Positions 1-8,654 of a stretch of 64,000 nucleotides of DNA are shown here, in pieces (position 1 is the first letter of the stretch; each line of letters opens with the position of its first letter). This DNA is from Alphaproteobacteria bacterium (lineage in GTDB: Bacteria > Pseudomonadota > Alphaproteobacteria > UBA6615). The stretch is from NCBI GenBank assembly GCA_028279245.1, contig JANQOE010000023.1:1-64000 (forward strand), written 5' to 3'. Made by a program: the position numbers and the translations under genes. Below the pieces are notes generated by a model. It was given only the letters and a program-made list of their open reading frames with translations, was not told where the DNA came from and made no database searches.

Positions 1-1320
1 GCCCATGAGATGATCCTGCGGCTGCATGCGGGCGATGTTCTCGGCGACAGTGCCGGCCATCAGCGTCACATCCTGCGGCAGATAGCCGACGAGCGTGCCG
101 AGCCGGTCCGCCGGCCACTGATCCAGAGTCGCGCCGCCGAGGCGAATGGTGCCGGCCGCCGGTTGCCAGATGTTAGCGAGCGCACGGCCCAGGGACGACT
201 TGCCGCTGGCGCTGTGACCGATAACGCCGAGTGCCTGCCCCGGTGCCAGATCGAAGGAGACGCCGCCGACCGTCAGCGCGCGGGTCTCCGGCACGACGAC
301 CGCGAGGTTGCGCACCGTGAGGTTCGGCAGCGGCCGCGGCAATGGGGTCTTCGCCGCCTCGACCGGTGCCGCGGCCAGTTGCTGCTGCAAGCGGCGCCAG
401 GCAAACAGTCCACGCTGCATCACCGGCCACTGGGCGATTCCCTGCTCGATCGGCGCCAAGGCGCGTCCCATCAGGATGGACGCGGCGATCATTGCGCCGG
501 GCGTGATCGCTCCGCCGATGGCGAGGGCCGCGCCGAGCGCGAGGACCGCCGACTGCAGATAGAAGCGCATCGCTTTCGAGGCCGAGCCGTAGGCACCGGC
601 GCGGTCACTCGCGGTGATGTCCGCGGCGAGCGCGTCCTGCCGCAGGCGTGCCAGCCGCTCGACGATCCCGCCCTTCATGCCCAGCGCCTTGACGTCCGTC
701 GCGTCCTGCTGCGCGGCGTTGGCGAACGCGTCGGCGCGCGCGGCCAAGGCGCGCGCCGCGTCCAGCGCCTTACGCGAGCGCCATTGGTTCAAGAGGGTGA
801 TGGCCACCATGACCAGACCGCCGGCAACACCCAACACACCGAGCCAGGGATGGAAGACGAACATGGCGGCCAGGAAGACCGGTGCCCACGGCAAATCGAA
901 GATGACCGGTAGCGCGCCGCCGGACAGGACTTGCCGCACGTCCGTCAGGTTGCGCGCCGCCGATGGTTCGCCTTCGTACGCGTGCCGTTCGGCTTGGCGC
1001 AGCGACACTTCATCGGCGCGGCGCGCCAGCAACGTCTGCGTGCGCGCACCGACACGGGCGACCAGCCGCCCGCGCGCGAAATCGAGGATGCCGTACAGCA
1101 GGAAAAGAAGGGTGACCAGCGCGAACAACGCGGTGAGGGTTTCGACGGATCCGCTAGCCAGCACCCGGTCGTAGACCTGCAGCATGAACAGCGGACCAGT
1201 GAGGATCAGCAGATTGGCGAAGGCGCTGAAGACCGCGGCGGCGATCAACAGATGGCGGCTCTTGCCGACTGCCTGATTTAGTTCGCGCCTGCCCGGTTTG
1301 GAAATGGCGGATGGCGACAC
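1..1320 (-). CDS. Type I secretion system ABC transporter/permease (PrtD-like), 3' end truncated by the window edge
   Basis: Not in the ORF track because it runs off the edge. Reverse translation from GTG at 1320 gives VSPSAISKPGRRELNQAVGKSRHLLIAAAVFSALANLLILTGPLFMLQVYDRVLASGSVETLTAL..., typical of T1SS ABC transporters; Walker A-like GVIGHSASGKSSLGRAL further on. Confidence 0.88.
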   Translation of the reverse strand, partial: MSPSAISKPGRRELNQAVGKSRHLLIAAAVFSAFANLLILTGPLFMLQVYDRVLASGSVETLTALFALVTLLFLLYGILDFARGRLVARVGARTQTLLARRADEVSLRQAERHAYEGEPSAARNLTDVRQVLSGGALPVIFDLPWAPVFLAAMFVFHPWLGVLGVAGGLVMVAITLLNQWRSRKALDAARALAARADAFANAAQQDATDVKALGMKGGIVERLARLRQDALAADITASDRAGAYGSASKAMRFYLQSAVLALGAALAIGGAITPGAMIAASILMGRALAPIEQGIAQWPVMQRGLFAWRRLQQQLAAAPVEAAKTPLPRPLPNLTVRNLAVVVPETRALTVGGVSFDLAPGQALGVIGHSASGKSSLGRALANIWQPAAGTIRLGGATLDQWPADRLGTLVGYLPQDVTLMAGTVAENIARMQPQDHLMG

Positions 1321-1399
1321 GACGTTTGCCCCCGTAGTTATCGCTGGATGACGGGCGTGGGAGCGGATGCCGCCGCTGCCACGCCCGCGGCGGCTGGGT

Positions 1400-2368
1400 C
1401 TAAACGATCGTATCGTCGACCGGTGCAACCTCGGCGGCGGCGATTTCGGCCGCGGCCGGCACGAAAACAGCCTGGTCGATCCGGGCAAACTCCGAGTCAT
1501 CGCGGCGTCCAACAAATTCGATGTGGTCGCCCTGGCTGAGATGCAGCCCGGTGATCGTCACCGACGTCGCGTTTTCCGCGGTGGCGCGGTCGCCGTCCAG
1601 ATCCTGGTCCAGACTGATGGTCTCGATCACGTCGCCGTTGATGCGCACGTCGATCTCGCCCTGGCCGTCATCCTCATCGAAGTAGAACAGTTGCAGCGCA
1701 TAGTCGCCGTCGCGGCCGTCAAAGGTGGTCGACGCCACACCTTCGTGAGCGCTCAGCTTGATGAGCTGCCCGCCCGACGCGTCATCGTCATGTTCGATCC
1801 GATAGCCGGAGAGATGCAGGTCCTCCGCCTCGACGGTGATGGGCGTCGGCTCGTTGCCGGGTATGTCGAGCGGGATCAGCACACGGTCGATCACGTGCAC
1901 GATCCCATTGGAGGCGGCAATGTCCGTCGTGACCAGCGACGGGTCGGCGAGGTCAGGCTCGTTGTCGACCAGTTTGGTGCCGTCGGGGCTGAACGTCGCG
2001 CCGTCGAGCAGCGTCGGCACCTGGTCGAGGGCCGCAACTTCCTCCAGCGTCTTCGCGCCGGCCGACACGTGGTAGAGCAATACGTTGGTGAGAACGGGGA
2101 TCGGATCGCCGTCCGGCGCCAGCGCCGCAAGCGCATCGGCAATCGCCGCGAACACCGCATCTTCGTCGTGCGGATCGCCGGTATAGCCGAAATCCTGCGC
2201 CAGCCTGACAAACGCCGCGTCGGTTGGCGCGAACACCGTCAGGTCCGCATCCGCATCGGCCAATTCATCGTCGAGGCCGGCGGCGACAACGGCAGTGAGA
2301 AGTATGTTGAAGTCATCCGAAGATGATACCAACCCGGCAATGCTGGGTTGTTGTTGCGTTTCGTCCAT
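1400..2368 (-). CDS. Fasciclin (FAS1) domain protein with C-terminal carbohydrate-binding-like domain; possible T1SS substrate
   Basis: DLTVFAPTDAAF, VLLYHVSAGA and NGIVHVIDRVLIP are FAS1 hallmarks; strongly acidic; no N-terminal signal peptide; directly upstream of the T1SS transporter on the same strand. Confidence 0.8.
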   Translation of the reverse strand: MDETQQQPSIAGLVSSSDDFNILLTAVVAAGLDDELADADADLTVFAPTDAAFVRLAQDFGYTGDPHDEDAVFAAIADALAALAPDGDPIPVLTNVLLYHVSAGAKTLEEVAALDQVPTLLDGATFSPDGTKLVDNEPDLADPSLVTTDIAASNGIVHVIDRVLIPLDIPGNEPTPITVEAEDLHLSGYRIEHDDDASGGQLIKLSAHEGVASTTFDGRDGDYALQLFYFDEDDGQGEIDVRINGDVIETISLDQDLDGDRATAENATSVTITGLHLSQGDHIEFVGRRDDSEFARIDQAVFVPAAAEIAAAEVAPVDDTIV

Positions 2369-2560
2369 GTCGACTTTCCCTGCATCTAGTCATAAGCGAT
2401 GCATCCGTTACGGCGCGTCACGTGCAACGGATCAGGACGGTTTTGTTACACATCATGATTTTTTCAACGCACAGCCGATGGTTGACGTCGGCACAGTCAA
2501 AAACGATCTTGTGTACCCCGCTCGAAGGTGGGTGGCGATCTGTCCGCCGGTGGGTGGCAA

Positions 2561-3721
2561 CTAGTTGACGCTGTACTTGGCGATGAAATCGCGGTCGGGT
2601 TCGACGCCGATGCCCGGCCGCTCCGGCGCCGCGACGGTGCCGCCGTTGGCCTTCACCTGGTCCAGTATCCGCAACGGCTCGGTCGGCAGCTCGTCCTGGA
2701 AACGGCTGGGGTTGGTGTCGAACTCCAGCATGGGCGACCAGGGATGCAGGCCGCCGGGCAGGTCCGGCATCGCGGTCAGCAGATGCAGGTTGACAGCAAC
2801 GGCAATCGCCGAGCCCCACACATGGTTGGTCACCGGCACGAAGTGGGTGTGCGCCAGCGCCAGAACCTTCAGGTATTCGGTGATGCCGCCGAGGCCGCAG
2901 ACTTCCGGCTGGGCGATATCGACGCAGCCGGCCTGCAACAGGTCGCGCCAGCCCCAACGGGTGAACTCCGCCTCGCCGCCCGCAATGTTGACGTCGAGCC
3001 GATTCCGCAGATAGCGGTAGCCGGCGCGGTCTTCCGGCGCGACCGGTTCCTCGAACCAGTAGACGCCGAGCCGGTCGAGGGCGCGGCCGACTTCCAGCGC
3101 ATCGGACGTCGTGTAGCAATGATTGGCGTCGACCATCAGCCGCGTTGAGTCAGTCAGCGCGCCGCGCACCGCCTCGACCAGCCGGATGTCGTCGCGCGGG
3201 CCCAAGCCCACCTTCATTTTGACCGCGCCAAAACCCTGGGCTTCGATGGCCGCGGCCTCCTCGGCAAAGCGCCGCGGCAGGTCGCCCTCGCGGCGCAGCA
3301 TCATGCCGTAGCCGTAGACCGGAATGCGGTCGCGGCAACGCCCGCCGACCAGCTTGTACAGCGGCTGCCCCGTCGCCTGGCCGACGATATCCCACAGCGC
3401 GATGTCGACGCCGGACAACGCCTGGATCGGCATGCCCTTCTGCCCGTGGTCGCGCAGCAGGTTGTAGACGCGGTGCCATAGCCGTTCGCGGTCGAACGGA
3501 TCGGCGCCGTCGATCAGTGGCGCAATAACCCGCTCGACAATCGCCTTGTTGGCGAGCGCAACATTGCCCGGCCCAAAACACTCCCCCCAGCCGGTGATGC
3601 CTTCATCCGTACTGACCTCGACCAGATGGGCGGAGCGGCGCGCATAGTATTGCTGCGAGTAGCCGAGCTCCTCGTCGAGGTCGTATTGCAGAACGTGGCT
3701 CTTGACGGCGGTGATGCGCAT
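2561..3721 (-). CDS. Mandelate racemase/muconate lactonizing enzyme family protein (enolase superfamily)
   Basis: MRITAVKSHVLQYDLDE N-terminus, VKMKVG (KxK), VDANHCY and WFEEPV metal-ligand motifs. Confidence 0.9.
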   Translation of the reverse strand: MRITAVKSHVLQYDLDEELGYSQQYYARRSAHLVEVSTDEGITGWGECFGPGNVALANKAIVERVIAPLIDGADPFDRERLWHRVYNLLRDHGQKGMPIQALSGVDIALWDIVGQATGQPLYKLVGGRCRDRIPVYGYGMMLRREGDLPRRFAEEAAAIEAQGFGAVKMKVGLGPRDDIRLVEAVRGALTDSTRLMVDANHCYTTSDALEVGRALDRLGVYWFEEPVAPEDRAGYRYLRNRLDVNIAGGEAEFTRWGWRDLLQAGCVDIAQPEVCGLGGITEYLKVLALAHTHFVPVTNHVWGSAIAVAVNLHLLTAMPDLPGGLHPWSPMLEFDTNPSRFQDELPTEPLRILDQVKANGGTVAAPERPGIGVEPDRDFIAKYSVN

Positions 3722-3871
3722 GGCGGTGCTCAGCTCCCTGAGCCTACTGTTCTACACGACCTGTCCGATGTGCGCGAAGGCCGCGGACGGGCGCGGGGGT
3801 GTGACGGTCACTGTGGGCACCATTGGTGTCGTATTAGTGCGCGCCGGTAGAAAGTTCGCGGCGTATTGGCC

Positions 3872-6688
3872 TCACGAACTTCCGCGGCTGCGAAGCTCGG
3901 CAGATGCCTGGTCACGGTTGTTCTGGATCATCGTCCACTGCCGCGGGAAGTCGGCCTCGGTGTAGACGCGCAGGGCGGCGTCGTAGCAGTCGATGGCGCG
4001 CCGAAGGTTCGTATCGCGATCACCCGACGGGAGATTGGCATAGGCATTGCCGAGGTTGTTCTGAGTCGCCGCCCACGCCTGCGGGAAGTCGGCCTCAGTG
4101 CGGACGCGCAGGGCGGCGTCGTAACAACCGATGGCGCGCCGCAGGTTGGCGTAGCGATCGCCCGACGGTAGGCCGGCATAGGCAGTGCCGAGGTTGTTCT
4201 GAGTCGCCGCCCAGTCCTGCGGGAAGTCGGCCTCAGTGCGGACGCGCAGGGCGGCGTCGTAACAACCGATGGCGCGCCTCAGGTTGGCATCGCGATCGCC
4301 CGACGCCAGGTCAGCATAGGTGACGCCGCGGTTGTTCTGGGTCGTCGCCCACGCCTGCGGGAAGTCGGCCTCGGTGTAGACGCGCAGGGCGGCGTCAAAG
4401 CAACCGATGGCGCGCCGCAGGTTGGCGTCGCGATCGCCCGACGGCAGGTCGGCATGGGCATTGCCTAGGTTGTTCTGGGTCATCGCCCAGGCCTGCGGGA
4501 AGTCGGCCTCGGTGCGGACGCGCAAGGCGGCGTCGTAGCAGTCGATGGCGCGCCGAAGGTTGGCGTCACGATCGCCCGACGGCAGGCTGGCATAGGCATT
4601 GCCGAGGTTGTTCTGAGTCGTCGCCCAGGCCTGCGGGAAGTCGGCCTCGGCGTAGACGCGCAGGGCGGCGTCAAAGCAACCGATGGCGCGCCGCAGGTTG
4701 GCGTCGCGATCGCCCGACGGCAGGTCGGCATAGGCAGTGCCGAGGTTGTTCTGGGTCATCGCCCAGTCCTGCGAGAAGTCGGCCTCGGTGTAGACGCGCA
4801 GGGCGGCGTCGTAGCAGTCGATGGCGCGCCGCAGGTTGGCGGCGCGATCGCCCGACGGCAGGGCGGCATAGGCGACTCCGCGGCCGTTCTGAGTCGTCGC
4901 CCAGTTTTGCGGGAAGTCGTACTCGCTGTAGACGAGGAGAACGGAGTCGAAGCAATCGATGGCCCGCCGTAGGTTGGTGGCGCGATCGCCGAGAGATGCG
5001 CTCCAATACTCGAGACCCCAGCCGTGCAGGGCGGCCACTGCTTCTAACCGGCTTTCCGCATCGGTCAGTAGTCCCATCAGGCCGCACGGCTCCCACCAAG
5101 ACAGGAGCGCATAGTGATCGGCCATGCGCCGACTAGCGCGGGCAGACTCCGCCTGGACATTCCATTCCCGCCGCGCGGCTGCTGCGTCGATCTGCCAATC
5201 GTGATACCAGGCTGCCGCCGAAAAATGATCGGTCTCACTCTCCGCGCGGCCGCTCCAGTGGTTTCGCCACCATTTGTGGCCCTCCCGCCAATGTACTTCA
5301 TTGTCAGTTTGTTCGATGGCGTCCAGCGCTTCGCGCATGCGGGCATGGAGCATCAGCCAACCAGAGTCTTCCGCATGGCCGACGAAGCTGTAGCCGGCTA
5401 AAGAGCGCCAGGCGAAGTCCTGTTCAGCGCCGGGCGCGCTCGAAAAGCACGCGCGGGCCGCCGCCTCATCAAAGCGAGTTACCAGCGCCAATCGTTTCAG
5501 CCATTCCGCATACGCGCCATCGCCGCCCAATGACCGCAGAAACCGGGTGGCGAGTGTGCGGGTATCGCTCGCGGTCATCTCGAACGTCGCCGGATCGATC
5601 GCAACGCCACGCTGCCTGAGGACCCAGCAGGTATCGGCACAGAGGCCGAGGCTAAACGCGTGGTACCCCTGCGCACCGCCCGCCGATGGTTCGCCGCCCG
5701 TTTCGGTGTCTTCGCAAGCTTGCAGGATGGCTTGCTGCAATCGTGGGTCCGTGATGCTGCATTGACCGAGATAATCTCGCGCGTCAGCCTCCGACAGGCC
5801 ACCGACCGGAAGCTGCTCAAGAGCATTCGCCTCGGCAAACGGCGAGTCATGATCACGGTCCCAAGTGAGTCGATCTCGACCAGCTAGCACGATGAGCAGG
5901 CCCGATTTGGGATCGTACAGGTCTCGCAGCCACTGCTGCGCATCGAACAATCGCTCAGGACTGTCCCGATGACTCCCTAGGGCTTCGACCGTGTCGATGA
6001 ACACAACGGCACGACAGGCCCGTCCATGCTGGTCGGGCAGGTTCTCGCGCAAATCGGTAATAAGGCGCCGATGGAGTTGCGGATAGATTTCCCCTGGCAG
6101 TTGGTGCTTCAACCGAACGAAGTCTTCCTGGCCGAGCTTCGTCGCGAGGCGATCGCCCACACCGCTTTCATTCAGCCACGCCCGCACCGGCGACGTGACT
6201 TTGTTGACAACCCACGCAACCAGCGATGCGCCCGGTATGTCGCTCGCGGCGGCGTCTCCAGCCTCGACAACGAACTCCCACGCGCTACCGAGGAATCTCG
6301 AACCGCGGAAGTTCGGCTCGTCCTGCTGGCCCTCTTTGAACCGCAGCCAGGTATAGGCGATGTCAAACCGGGGACAACGGATCGTCGCCCCGAATTGCCG
6401 GCGTATCTCGCCCAGGACGCGCGATGGGTCGGTCAGCAAAGCCTGGCCACCAAAGCGCGGATCAAGATCGATGTGGGCTGTGGGCAACCGGTTGGTTTGT
6501 TGGCGTAGCCGCTTGAGCAGCCACGATTTGCCGGAACCGCCCACACCGTGAAACATCAATATTGGGATCGGGTCGGTACCGGGCGCGTCAAGAATGCGAC
6601 GAAACGCAGCCTGCTCAGCGTCCCGGTTGGTGAAGTGCTGGAGCTCCTCGCTCGGCTTGGCGAAATCCTCGTCGCGTGGCGTGACCAT
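3872..6688 (-). CDS. STAND-like P-loop NTPase with C-terminal TPR-like tandem repeats
   Basis: Walker A GVGGSGKSWLLKRL, Walker B-like RAVVFIDTVEAL; about 8 C-terminal copies of a 46-aa unit (AALRVYTEADFPQAWATTQNNLGNAYADLPSGDRDANLRRAI). Confidence 0.8.
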   Translation of the reverse strand: MVTPRDEDFAKPSEELQHFTNRDAEQAAFRRILDAPGTDPIPILMFHGVGGSGKSWLLKRLRQQTNRLPTAHIDLDPRFGGQALLTDPSRVLGEIRRQFGATIRCPRFDIAYTWLRFKEGQQDEPNFRGSRFLGSAWEFVVEAGDAAASDIPGASLVAWVVNKVTSPVRAWLNESGVGDRLATKLGQEDFVRLKHQLPGEIYPQLHRRLITDLRENLPDQHGRACRAVVFIDTVEALGSHRDSPERLFDAQQWLRDLYDPKSGLLIVLAGRDRLTWDRDHDSPFAEANALEQLPVGGLSEADARDYLGQCSITDPRLQQAILQACEDTETGGEPSAGGAQGYHAFSLGLCADTCWVLRQRGVAIDPATFEMTASDTRTLATRFLRSLGGDGAYAEWLKRLALVTRFDEAAARACFSSAPGAEQDFAWRSLAGYSFVGHAEDSGWLMLHARMREALDAIEQTDNEVHWREGHKWWRNHWSGRAESETDHFSAAAWYHDWQIDAAAARREWNVQAESARASRRMADHYALLSWWEPCGLMGLLTDAESRLEAVAALHGWGLEYWSASLGDRATNLRRAIDCFDSVLLVYSEYDFPQNWATTQNGRGVAYAALPSGDRAANLRRAIDCYDAALRVYTEADFSQDWAMTQNNLGTAYADLPSGDRDANLRRAIGCFDAALRVYAEADFPQAWATTQNNLGNAYASLPSGDRDANLRRAIDCYDAALRVRTEADFPQAWAMTQNNLGNAHADLPSGDRDANLRRAIGCFDAALRVYTEADFPQAWATTQNNRGVTYADLASGDRDANLRRAIGCYDAALRVRTEADFPQDWAATQNNLGTAYAGLPSGDRYANLRRAIGCYDAALRVRTEADFPQAWAATQNNLGNAYANLPSGDRDTNLRRAIDCYDAALRVYTEADFPRQWTMIQNNRDQASAELRSRGSS
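3900..4990 (-). repeat. In-frame tandem repeat array, 138-bp unit, about 7-8 copies, encoding TPR-like units
   Basis: Segments such as 'gcgggaagtcggcctc..gtagacgcgcagggcggcgtc' recur every 138 nt; the encoded 46-aa units are highly similar. Confidence 0.85.
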
Positions 6689-6941
6689 GTGGCTTACAGC
6701 GATCTCCTAGCTTGGCCATCGCTGACGTATTCAGACACCGGCCGCGTTCTAAGTATGTTGCACCAATCTCCATTGGCGCAACCAACAGTAAGAGCGGCAA
6801 TCGCCTGAGACCGGCGTAGACGAACCGCGTCTTCGCGGTGTGGCGGCGAGGTTGAGCCGGCCCGGCCGGCTCTGCAGGTCAAGTTGGCGAGCGCGACATT
6901 GCCGGCCGAAGGTATCTACTTCGGCACTTTCCAGCATCGCC

Positions 6942-7289
6942 CTAGGCCGGCTGCGGCACTTCTGCACTTGTCGCTGCCGTACCGCGGGACTGAATGTCGA
7001 TCGACACCTGCACATCGTCATCAAGCGCATTGATGATTTTAATCAGGCGGTCGAGGGTGAAGCGTTTCAGGTTGGCATTTCGAATTTCGGAGAAGTCGCT
7101 TGCGCTGTAGCCGGTCGCCTTCGCCGCTGCCCGCACACTGAGATTGCGGTCATCAAGAATGCCAATGATCTTAGTCGACAGGATAGCCTTGGCTTGCTGC
7201 AAATCCGGGTTGGGTAAGCTCGCATCGCGAAAAACGTTGCCGCTGCCGCGTACAAGTTCCAATTCCTCCTCTGGCTTGTTCGTCATCAT
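6942..7289 (-). CDS. XRE/HTH-type antitoxin (HigA-like)
   Basis: LSVRAAAKATGYSASDFSEIRNANLKRFTLDRLIKIINAL helix-turn-helix; ATGA overlap with the upstream toxin gene. Confidence 0.8.
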   Translation of the reverse strand: MMTNKPEEELELVRGSGNVFRDASLPNPDLQQAKAILSTKIIGILDDRNLSVRAAAKATGYSASDFSEIRNANLKRFTLDRLIKIINALDDDVQVSIDIQSRGTAATSAEVPQPA

Positions 7290-7633
7290 GTCAATATCTC
7301 CTTCAAGCGCTTAAGCCGTGTGCGGATCAGATCCACCTCCGGCTTGGGGGTTTTGATCCCCGTTTTCGATTTCTTCTTGAACGCGTGTATCACCCAGATC
7401 GCGTCATCAAGTTGTACAGTATAGACGGTTCGGTAAGCATCCTTGCCGTAGCGGAGCGCGATCTCGAATACCCCTGCTTCCAGCCCCTTCATGGGTTTGG
7501 CGATATCGGGCATGCGGCCTTCGGCAACGTTCGTTAGGGCTGTTGCGATTCTCTCCTGCGCACCGACCGGAAACTTCGAGAAGTCCTTCTGTGCTGCCTT
7601 GATCCACGCGACTTCCCTTGTATCCCTTAGCAT
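7286..7633 (-). CDS. RelE/HigB-type (Gp49-like) toxin
   Basis: GLEAGVFEIALRYGKDAYRTVYTVQLDDAIWVIHAFKKKSKTGIKTPKPEVDLIRTRL is typical of the Gp49/HigB family. Confidence 0.85.
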   Translation of the reverse strand: MLRDTREVAWIKAAQKDFSKFPVGAQERIATALTNVAEGRMPDIAKPMKGLEAGVFEIALRYGKDAYRTVYTVQLDDAIWVIHAFKKKSKTGIKTPKPEVDLIRTRLKRLKEILT

Positions 7634-7640
7634 TCACTAT

Positions 7641-7658
7641 GTTTGCAAATTTGCGAAC
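7641..7658. promoter_or_regulatory. Putative HigA operator
   Basis: Near-perfect 18-bp palindrome GTTTGCAAATTTGCGAAC, 8 nt upstream of the toxin start codon. Confidence 0.5.
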
Positions 7659-7796
7659 ACTTGTCAAGCACGAATTACATTTCCTTAGTGTGCATTTCAA
7701 CGTGTCATGAGCCGCGCATCGGCGTCTTTTGACCTTGCCCTTCGGCTCTTTCTACGGTATATATACCTGTCTTGACCGCAATTCGGAGAGGGGCGC

Positions 7797-8582
7797 ATGA
7801 CGGCAAAGATCACCAAACTGCCGACATCGGAGAAGCAGATCGACAAAGATCGGTCGAATGCGCAGCGGAGTACCGGGCCGCGCAGCGGTGCCGGCAAGGC
7901 GATCGCGGGCCGTAACGCGCTACAACACGGTCTTTGTGCCGCAGAGACTCCGGTGCTGCCCGATGAGGATGCGGGCGTGTTTCGGCAATATCACCAGCGG
8001 CTGATGGCCGAACTGGCGCCGCGCGGCATGCTGGAGGCGGCGATGGTCGAACGGATCGCCAATCTGCAGTGGCGGCTGGCGCGGGCCGGGGGGATCGAGG
8101 CGGCGATCTTTGCCGTCGAACATGCCCGCCGCGCCCACCTGTTGGCGGAGTCGCGTTGCAGCGAGGCCGACCCGGGCAGCATGCCGGATTGGGACCAGGT
8201 GCGCCGATACCCGCCGCGGGGCGGCGTCCAGTTTGAAGATGACGAAGAACCGCATGTGCTGGCGGCGGTCGAGACATGGAACACCCAACTGGCCACCTAC
8301 AAGAAGGCGCGGGCGAAGCGCGACGTGGCCCGGGAGCAGTATCGCAGCATGACCGGCGCTAAGACGTTCGACCATCTGATGGATCAGCCAAAGCGGCTGG
8401 AAAACCTGACCCGTTATGAGATCAACCTGTACCGCCAGCTCGAAGCGGCGTTGCGGCAGTATTGGATGGTCGCCGGCGTTCGCCCGCGGCCGGCGGACGA
8501 CGCGCCGGAGATCCTGCAATCAGCACCGGCCGACGACGACACGGCCGCACCCAACGTCAACGGTGAAGCGCTAAGTGACTGA
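7797..8582 (+). CDS. Hypothetical protein with N-terminal NAQRSTGPRSGAGKAIAGRNALQHGL motif
   Basis: Long ORF with alphaproteobacterial codon usage; the N-terminal STGP...GK...NALxHGL motif recurs in many uncharacterised bacterial proteins. Confidence 0.7.
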   Translation: MTAKITKLPTSEKQIDKDRSNAQRSTGPRSGAGKAIAGRNALQHGLCAAETPVLPDEDAGVFRQYHQRLMAELAPRGMLEAAMVERIANLQWRLARAGGIEAAIFAVEHARRAHLLAESRCSEADPGSMPDWDQVRRYPPRGGVQFEDDEEPHVLAAVETWNTQLATYKKARAKRDVAREQYRSMTGAKTFDHLMDQPKRLENLTRYEINLYRQLEAALRQYWMVAGVRPRPADDAPEILQSAPADDDTAAPNVNGEALSD

Positions 8583-8654
8583 TTTTGAACGGCAAAGACT
8601 CAGAGATTTCCAAACGAACCCATTTCGCCCCGGCCGATCTAGTGAGTGCGCGTC

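Noticed and set aside
10-912. 300-aa plus-strand ORF
   Set aside because: Antisense to the T1SS ABC transporter; low-complexity Arg/Gly/His-rich translation typical of high-GC shadow ORFs.
1367-2326. 319-aa plus-strand ORF
   Set aside because: Antisense to the FAS1-domain gene, which has clear domain motifs.
3900-5000. Regularly spaced repeats that could be mistaken for a CRISPR or satellite array
   Set aside because: The 138-bp period is in frame with, and fully explained by, TPR-like units of the STAND-like protein; no spacer/repeat structure.
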